Assembly (NCBI RefSeq): GCF_014695915.1
Contig: NZ_JACJPF010000043.1
Location: 16,474 to 80,473, forward strand
Source of the DNA: Trichocoleus sp. FACHB-40
GTDB lineage: Bacteria > Cyanobacteriota > Cyanobacteriia > Cyanobacteriales > FACHB-T130
Reading direction: 5' to 3'
Length of the DNA: 64,000 bases
Shown: positions 59,421-64,000 of the stretch, one piece after another
How positions within the stretch are numbered: position 1 is the first letter of the stretch
Layout: each line of letters starts with the position of its first letter
Notes under the pieces: model-generated
Told to the model about the DNA's origin: nothing
Database searches by the model: none
What the model saw: the letters and a program-made list of their open reading frames with translations, nothing else
Program-made: the position numbers and the translations under genes

Positions 59421-60026
59421 TTATTGCTCAGTTGCCAGAGTTTCCACAGCTTCTTGAGCTTCATCTAGGGATGTGGTCAGAGTTTCCACTGGCGCAGACT
59501 CTTCAGCATCTGGGTTTTGCTCAACCAGCTCTCCCACAGCTTCTTGAGCTTCTTCTATCGCATGAGCTATGACTTCTACTGGCGCAGATTCCTCAGCAAC
59601 AGAATCCTCTACCGCCGGGGTTTCGGGGAGTTCTGATGGGTATGGCGCAGTATCTGGATCTTCCAGCACTGGCGTTTGGGCTGATTCTTGCTGTGAGAAT
59701 AGCACTGAGCCATTCATGCTGATGGAGTTAATCATCAGCTGGGTAATTTCCTGACGATGCCCTTTCTTCCTGCGGGTTTTCTTTTTGGGCTTCATCTTGT
59801 AGACGATGACTTTCTTGCCTCGGCGGTGTCTCATCACCGTTCCTTCTACAGTCGCGCCTTCGATGAAAGGTTGACCGATGGTGACATCGCCGTCGTTCTG
59901 AACGAACAACACCTTATCGATGGTGATATCCGTGTCTGGCTCGACGTGAAGCAGTTCGACATCGTAAAAGCGGCCTGGTTCGACTCTCAGCTGTTTGCCG
60001 CCAGTCTCAATAATTGCGTAACTCAT
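59421..60026 (-). CDS. rplU: 50S ribosomal protein L21 with acidic C-terminal extension
   Basis: The first 103 or so residues are normal L21 (MSYAIIETGGKQLRVEPGRF, then VEGTVMRHRRGKKVIVYKMK and KKTRRKKGHRQEITQLMI). The protein then continues for about 95 residues, giving 201 in all against a usual 100-130. The extension is very acidic and contains a repeated unit (EESAPVE, then EEAQEAVGEL and DEAQEAVETL), so it looks like a disordered or coiled addition. The upstream 170 bp contain hairpins (AGCCTG with CAGGCT; CACCC with GGGTG) compatible with an autoregulatory leader, which I could not verify. Confidence 0.95.
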   Translation of the reverse strand: MSYAIIETGGKQLRVEPGRFYDVELLHVEPDTDITIDKVLFVQNDGDVTIGQPFIEGATVEGTVMRHRRGKKVIVYKMKPKKKTRRKKGHRQEITQLMINSISMNGSVLFSQQESAQTPVLEDPDTAPYPSELPETPAVEDSVAEESAPVEVIAHAIEEAQEAVGELVEQNPDAEESAPVETLTTSLDEAQEAVETLATEQ

Positions 60027-60313
60027 GGGATAGTCCTTGGGGTTGCCGTACAGGTAGCTGGCTCATGTTTAGTAAATGACACCCGCACCGTGAAGGGTGG
60101 GGCTACACAAACTAAGCCTGACGAGAGCAGGCTATGTCAGTGATGCCAGCTTTTGGAATGTCTCAACCTGATCCGAGCAGGAATAGACAGACAATCTACT
60201 ATTATCGTTGATTTTTCGGGTTTTTGTCAAGAACGCGATCGCGTCCTATCCCAGTAAATCGGCTTGTTATATTTGTTGGTTGAACCGCACAGAGCGCAAA
60301 GGAAATAGGGGTA

Positions 60314-63175
60314 ATGGTAACGCAGCTCAAAAAGGTCTGGAAAGTTTTGAATACTGACATCCGGGAATTCTGGCATCCAGCAGAAGTAGTGGCATCTGGG
60401 GCAGATGTTTCTAAGGCAATTGTGGATTGTTCGTTGCCTTTAGGAGTGCTTGCTTTACCTTTAGCTGCGATCGCGCCCCAAGTTTCGGCTGGGCTATTTG
60501 TTGTCGGCACAACAGCACGAATAATTAAATTTTATCACGAAAAGACTAAGGATCAACTAACGCTAGAAGACGGTGTGGCTTTTGCATCTCAACTAGCTTA
60601 TTTAGAAAGTTTTCAAGCTATTTTATCGTCTCCAGAAAATCAGGCTTTATTAAAACGAATTGGTCAAACTCCAGTTTCAGAAACAGTCAAAAAGCAAATT
60701 GAAAACTTGGGTGAATTTCAAATCAATGAGCAGCAGTCCAGAAAAGTTATCAGTTGTTTCCATGAATCAGAATTAGCCCCAGTATTTAATGAAATGTTAT
60801 TAGCCAGATTGGTACAAGCTGGGCTAACTGTTGCGGAAGCTGAAATTTTAACAGAGCGGGTTTCTCGAAATACTCACCGTTACCTGAATCAAGCATTAGC
60901 TGAAGCGGGAGATGCAGTCAAGCATCTGGCACAAATATACCGGGATGGGTGGCGGAAGGATATCGAGAAATACGACAATATCGATGAATATCTTCAGGAG
61001 ATTGCTAAAAAAGCTGACGATAAAGTATTCGTTGAAAACTTCACAATCAGAGATATTTATGTATCGCTAAAGGCAAAGCCAGTTGATAAAAATGGCGATG
61101 TAGATGAGAATGCAGAAGGTTTTTATTTAGAGACTTGGGCGAAGGAGGTTCTTAACCATTCCCGGAAACAGGATAAAGTGATGTTTATCCAAGGAGGGCC
61201 AGGACGAGGGAAAAGTGTTTTTTGCCGAATGTTCGCCGAATTGGTGCGACAGCACTTGCATCCAATTTGGACACCCGTATTAATTCGATTGCGAGATATC
61301 CCGAAATTACAGCCGAGTTTTCGAGAGACTTTGCGAGAAGCTGTAAATGCAGATTTCGCGGAAAGTGATGATGGCTGGCTGACAGATAGAAATACCCGAT
61401 TTTTGTTTTTGCTCGATGGCTTTGATGAATTGGTGATGGAGGGAAGAAGCAGCGGCGGATTGGAAGAATTCTTGAAGCAAGTTGGGCAATTTCAACGAGA
61501 TTGCCAACAGAGCAAAGACATGGGACATTGGGTTTTGATTACTGGTAGAGCCTTAGCTTTGCACAACATAGAACGGCAAATGCCACACAATCTGGAGCGA
61601 GTAGAAATCCAGCCGATGGATGACAAACTCCAGCAGCAGTGGTTTAGCAAATGGTCAGCCCAAATTGGCACAAATAAAACTTTAGTATTTCAGCAGTTTT
61701 TACAAGATAAACGCTGTCCATATCGAGTTCGGGAATTAGCAAGAGAACCACTCTTGCTCTATATGTTGGCAGCCATGCACCGGGATGGCAAATTAACGGT
61801 AGAAATGTTTGAGAGTGCTAGCAGTATCGGTGCAAAAATCCTGATTTATCAAACATCTTTGAAATGGGTGCTAACAGAACAGCGTAAAGAATGGCTAAAC
61901 CGCCAGTTGACAGCAATGGAAACAGCAGGTTTAGAGCGCATCCTAGCAGAAGCCGCTCTTTGTGTAGTGCAGTCTGGAGGGGAATGTGCAGGACTAGGAA
62001 TGGTAGAAGAACGCATCAAAGATAATGACGTTGCCGCTGGGTTAATTCGACAAGCACGAGAGAGATTAGGAGATGATGCGCTGAAGAATGCTTTGGCTGC
62101 TTTTTATCTTCAGCCAGGGACGGGCGACAAGAGTGGTTCAGTGGAATTTGCCCACAAGAGTTTTAGCGAGTTTTTGTTTGCCCAGCGGTTAAAAGAAAGT
62201 TTGGAAGAATGGACAGATCCGGGTAGAAAAGGTGAGGAATTTCTCGTCAAGAATGCTCAGATAGCATGGGAAATATACGATTTACTTGGATATGGCGGGC
62301 TAAGGCAAGAGATTGTTGAATACCTGATGGCGTTGCTAACTGCGAGTGATGAATTTCGCGCAATGCAGCTGTTCAAACGATTGGATAATTTTTATGTGCG
62401 TTGGTGCGATGGGGAATTTATTGATGCACTGCAAGATAACTATCCCCAGAAAAAGATGAGCCAGTTGCAAGGACAAAATATTCAAATTGGTGTGCGACAG
62501 GTGGACATCTATGCAGGGTTGAATGTGATGATTTTACTATTGGAGTTAAATCGATATGCTCAATCAAGAGATGACCTAGAGAATATTGCTTTTTATCCCT
62601 GCGGTCAAGAAGGCACTGATAGTTTTGATAGCGATCAACTGCTTCGCATTATCGGTTATAGCTCTTGTATAGGAGTTAGCGGCTTTTTAAAGACAGTTGG
62701 AGGATTTCTCAGCGGTGCAGACCTCAGCCGCGTAGACCTCAGCCGCGCAGACCTCAGCCGCGCAGACCTCAGCGACACAATCCTCTGGGGCGCAATCCTC
62801 AGCTACGCAATCCTCAGCGGTGCAGTCCTCAGCCGCGCAATCCTCAGCTACGCAATCCTCAGCCGCGCAATCCTCAGCGATGCAGTCCTCAGCGGTGCAG
62901 ACCTTAGCCGCGCAAACCTCAGCAGCGCAATCCTCAGCGATGCAATCCTCAGCGAGGCAATCCTCAGCGAGGCAATCCTCAGCAACGCAGACCTCAGCGA
63001 CGCAGACCTCAGCAGCGCAGACCTCAGCAGCGCAAACCTCAGCAGCGCAAACCTCAGCTACGCAAACCTCAAAAACATTTTTTGGGATGAGTATACGAAG
63101 TGGGAGAATGTTCAGAATTTGGAAACAGCCAAGAATGTGCCAGAAGCTTTAAAGCTACAGCTAGGGTTGGGCTAA
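60314..63175 (+). CDS. NACHT NTPase with C-terminal pentapeptide repeats
   Basis: The 953-residue protein has an unassigned helical N-terminal region (1-280), a NACHT-type STAND NTPase (P-loop GGPGRGKS near 294-301; Walker B FLFLLDGFDE near 361-370; TGRALALHNIE sensor region) and a winged-helix/helical middle (300-790). About 120 residues of pentapeptide repeats follow (A[DNIV]LSx, about 798-919), then a short tail. NACHT proteins in bacteria act as antiphage sensors in several characterised cases. Here the pentapeptide solenoid is the presumed ligand or target-binding part. An AAAGGA site precedes ATG 60314. It is divergent from rplU and beside a disrupted IS1, an accessory-looking edge. Confidence 0.9.
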   Translation: MVTQLKKVWKVLNTDIREFWHPAEVVASGADVSKAIVDCSLPLGVLALPLAAIAPQVSAGLFVVGTTARIIKFYHEKTKDQLTLEDGVAFASQLAYLESFQAILSSPENQALLKRIGQTPVSETVKKQIENLGEFQINEQQSRKVISCFHESELAPVFNEMLLARLVQAGLTVAEAEILTERVSRNTHRYLNQALAEAGDAVKHLAQIYRDGWRKDIEKYDNIDEYLQEIAKKADDKVFVENFTIRDIYVSLKAKPVDKNGDVDENAEGFYLETWAKEVLNHSRKQDKVMFIQGGPGRGKSVFCRMFAELVRQHLHPIWTPVLIRLRDIPKLQPSFRETLREAVNADFAESDDGWLTDRNTRFLFLLDGFDELVMEGRSSGGLEEFLKQVGQFQRDCQQSKDMGHWVLITGRALALHNIERQMPHNLERVEIQPMDDKLQQQWFSKWSAQIGTNKTLVFQQFLQDKRCPYRVRELAREPLLLYMLAAMHRDGKLTVEMFESASSIGAKILIYQTSLKWVLTEQRKEWLNRQLTAMETAGLERILAEAALCVVQSGGECAGLGMVEERIKDNDVAAGLIRQARERLGDDALKNALAAFYLQPGTGDKSGSVEFAHKSFSEFLFAQRLKESLEEWTDPGRKGEEFLVKNAQIAWEIYDLLGYGGLRQEIVEYLMALLTASDEFRAMQLFKRLDNFYVRWCDGEFIDALQDNYPQKKMSQLQGQNIQIGVRQVDIYAGLNVMILLLELNRYAQSRDDLENIAFYPCGQEGTDSFDSDQLLRIIGYSSCIGVSGFLKTVGGFLSGADLSRVDLSRADLSRADLSDTILWGAILSYAILSGAVLSRAILSYAILSRAILSDAVLSGADLSRANLSSAILSDAILSEAILSEAILSNADLSDADLSSADLSSANLSSANLSYANLKNIFWDEYTKWENVQNLETAKNVPEALKLQLGLG

Positions 63176-63443
63176 AGTTTTCAATCACCCTTATTTTTCG
63201 TGGTGGAAAAGCGATGCGATCGCTTACCTCATCTCACAAACGCGATCGCCTAGCGTTCGGGCGAAGCATTTGGGGTATTAATCTATCCTTTTCCAACAAA
63301 CTAACTCGCCCGAATGCTTCGCCCCTACATCGAGAATGCGATCGCCCTCTCTTCCTCTGCGCCCTCTGCATCTCTGCCGTTTATCAAAACGCGATCCCCG
63401 GTAAGAAATGCTGGTAGTGGTAAATATGTAGTGAAAAAAATTC
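63176..63443. other. Intergenic small repeats beside the IS1 remnant
   Basis: This stretch has no gene. GGGCGAAGCATT at 63259-63270 and its complement AATGCTTCGCCC at 63313-63324 form an inverted repeat 42 bp apart, with several HIP1 octamers and a CCTCTGCGCCCTCTGCATC tract nearby. GGTAAGAAATGCTGGTAGTG at 63400 might be the left end of the IS element. Confidence 0.55.
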
Positions 63444-64000
63444 TTACATAGATAGCGACGCATTATAATGATGGATAAAATACCATATAGCTCCAATGTG
63501 ATTTTCTAACTTTTTAGAAAAAGACAAAGTTTTCCTAACTAATCGAGAAATTCTTTGACGCATCGTATTATTAAATCTCTCAATATGGTTGGTCAGCCCA
63601 CTGTTTTTACCCACGGCTTTATGCCGTTTGCTTGGAATAACTTTCTCATAAGCCGCCCAATAATCTGTATAACAAACAGCACATTGTCGATAAATTGATG
63701 GGAGAGAATTCCATAATCCTCTAGCCCCTTGTTCGCTGCGCTCACCAATATAACAACCGACAATTTCCCTAGTTTTTTTATCCAATGCTAACCAAATCCA
63801 CTGCTTATTACCTTTATGATTAACGAATGACCAAGCTAGCCTTCGGCAACGCTTCGCGTACATCGCATTCGATATTTAATTTAGATTTATGTTTGCTTGA
63901 AACGTTTACCTGTTGAGGAACTGAAGCATATTTAGTATTAACGTAATCTTGAAGCCATTTTTTAGAAACGCTAGTCACCCTGGCAATTCCTGCTAAAGGA
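63444..64000 (-). pseudogene. IS1-family transposase, disrupted by a small repeat insertion
   Basis: The 3' part (63444-63836) encodes SFVNHKGNKQWIWLALDKKT, VCYTDYWAAYEKVIPSKRHK, TNHIERFNNTMRQRISRLVR and SKKLENHIGAIWYFIHHYNA, typical IS1-type catalytic sequence. Upstream in another frame the minus strand encodes PLAGIARVTSVSKKWLQDYV and SKHKSKLNIECD, the preceding part. Between them lies 25 nt (63837-63861, GTACGCGAAGCGTTGCCGAA on the minus strand) where one codon is expected, a net +22 nt that breaks the frame. The gene continues past the window edge, so the other IS end is not seen. Confidence 0.85.

Noticed and set aside
62820..63152. 110-codon second frame in the pentapeptide region (MQSSAAQSS repeats)
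   Set aside because: It is open only because the 15-bp tandem repeat keeps all frames periodic; the NACHT frame is the coding one.

Overview
The window is cyanobacterial. It carries photosystem I genes (psaF, psaJ, psaL), the NDH-1 subunit gene ndhM, a Ycf52-type acetyltransferase, a Tic22-like protein and a complete nrtABCD nitrate transporter. The palindrome GCGATCGC (HIP1) occurs throughout. Heptamer-type short repeats, small dispersed palindromes and a PEP-CTERM protein fit a larger-genome, probably filamentous, cyanobacterium; genus and species cannot be fixed from this window.

Layout. 1-6.4 kb: start of an ftsX gene leaving the window, a GNAT acetyltransferase, peptide deformylase, an FHA-PrsW membrane protease fusion, a YheT-like hydrolase, an ExoD-like protein and a PsiE-like protein. 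6.4-12.1 kb: nrtA-nrtB-nrtC-nrtD on the minus strand. 13.0-18.1 kb: a minus-strand signalling cluster of a membrane PP2C phosphatase, a CHAT-FHA caspase-like protein and an unknown 206-residue protein. 18-26.6 kb: small unknown genes, ndhM, leuD, a GAF histidine kinase, an ABC1/UbiB kinase and tRNA-Glu. 27.3-34.4 kb: a likely iron-acquisition island with SLH porin, Tat-exported aldo/keto reductase, Tat-exported multicopper oxidase, helix-hairpin-helix lipoprotein, ferritin-like protein and FTR1 permease. 34.4-36.0 kb: a CRISPR array of 18 identical 37-nt repeats plus one decayed terminal repeat, with no cas gene in the window. 36.1-38.4 kb: an ankyrin-repeat protein and a PEP-CTERM protein. 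39.2-44.4 kb: a glycan cluster with a GT39 glycosyltransferase, a polytopic membrane protein and a fused GHMP kinase-nucleotidyltransferase. 44.4-46.3 kb: a tandem hairpin duplication and purH. 46.4-49 kb: psaF-psaJ-psaL divergent from tsaD, whose first 22 codons are duplicated upstream. 49-60 kb: housekeeping genes (hydrolase, ACT protein, ycf52-like, tRNA-Pro, Tic22-like, prmC, tsaC-like, a degenerate histidine kinase, GNAT, hemB, rpmA, rplU). 60.3-64 kb: a NACHT NTPase with pentapeptide repeats and an IS1-family transposase disrupted by a small repeat.

The best candidates for less-described biology are the PP2C/CHAT-FHA cluster, the NACHT-pentapeptide protein (possible phage-defence STAND ATPase), the FHA-PrsW fusion, the multicopper oxidase/FTR1 iron island, and the kinase-nucleotidyltransferase fusion. 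At DNA level, notable items are the tsaD 5'-end duplication, the 156-bp-period hairpin duplication between two convergent genes, two MITE-like families with two copies each, and several perfect palindromes. All assignments come from reading sequence and motifs; no database search was run.
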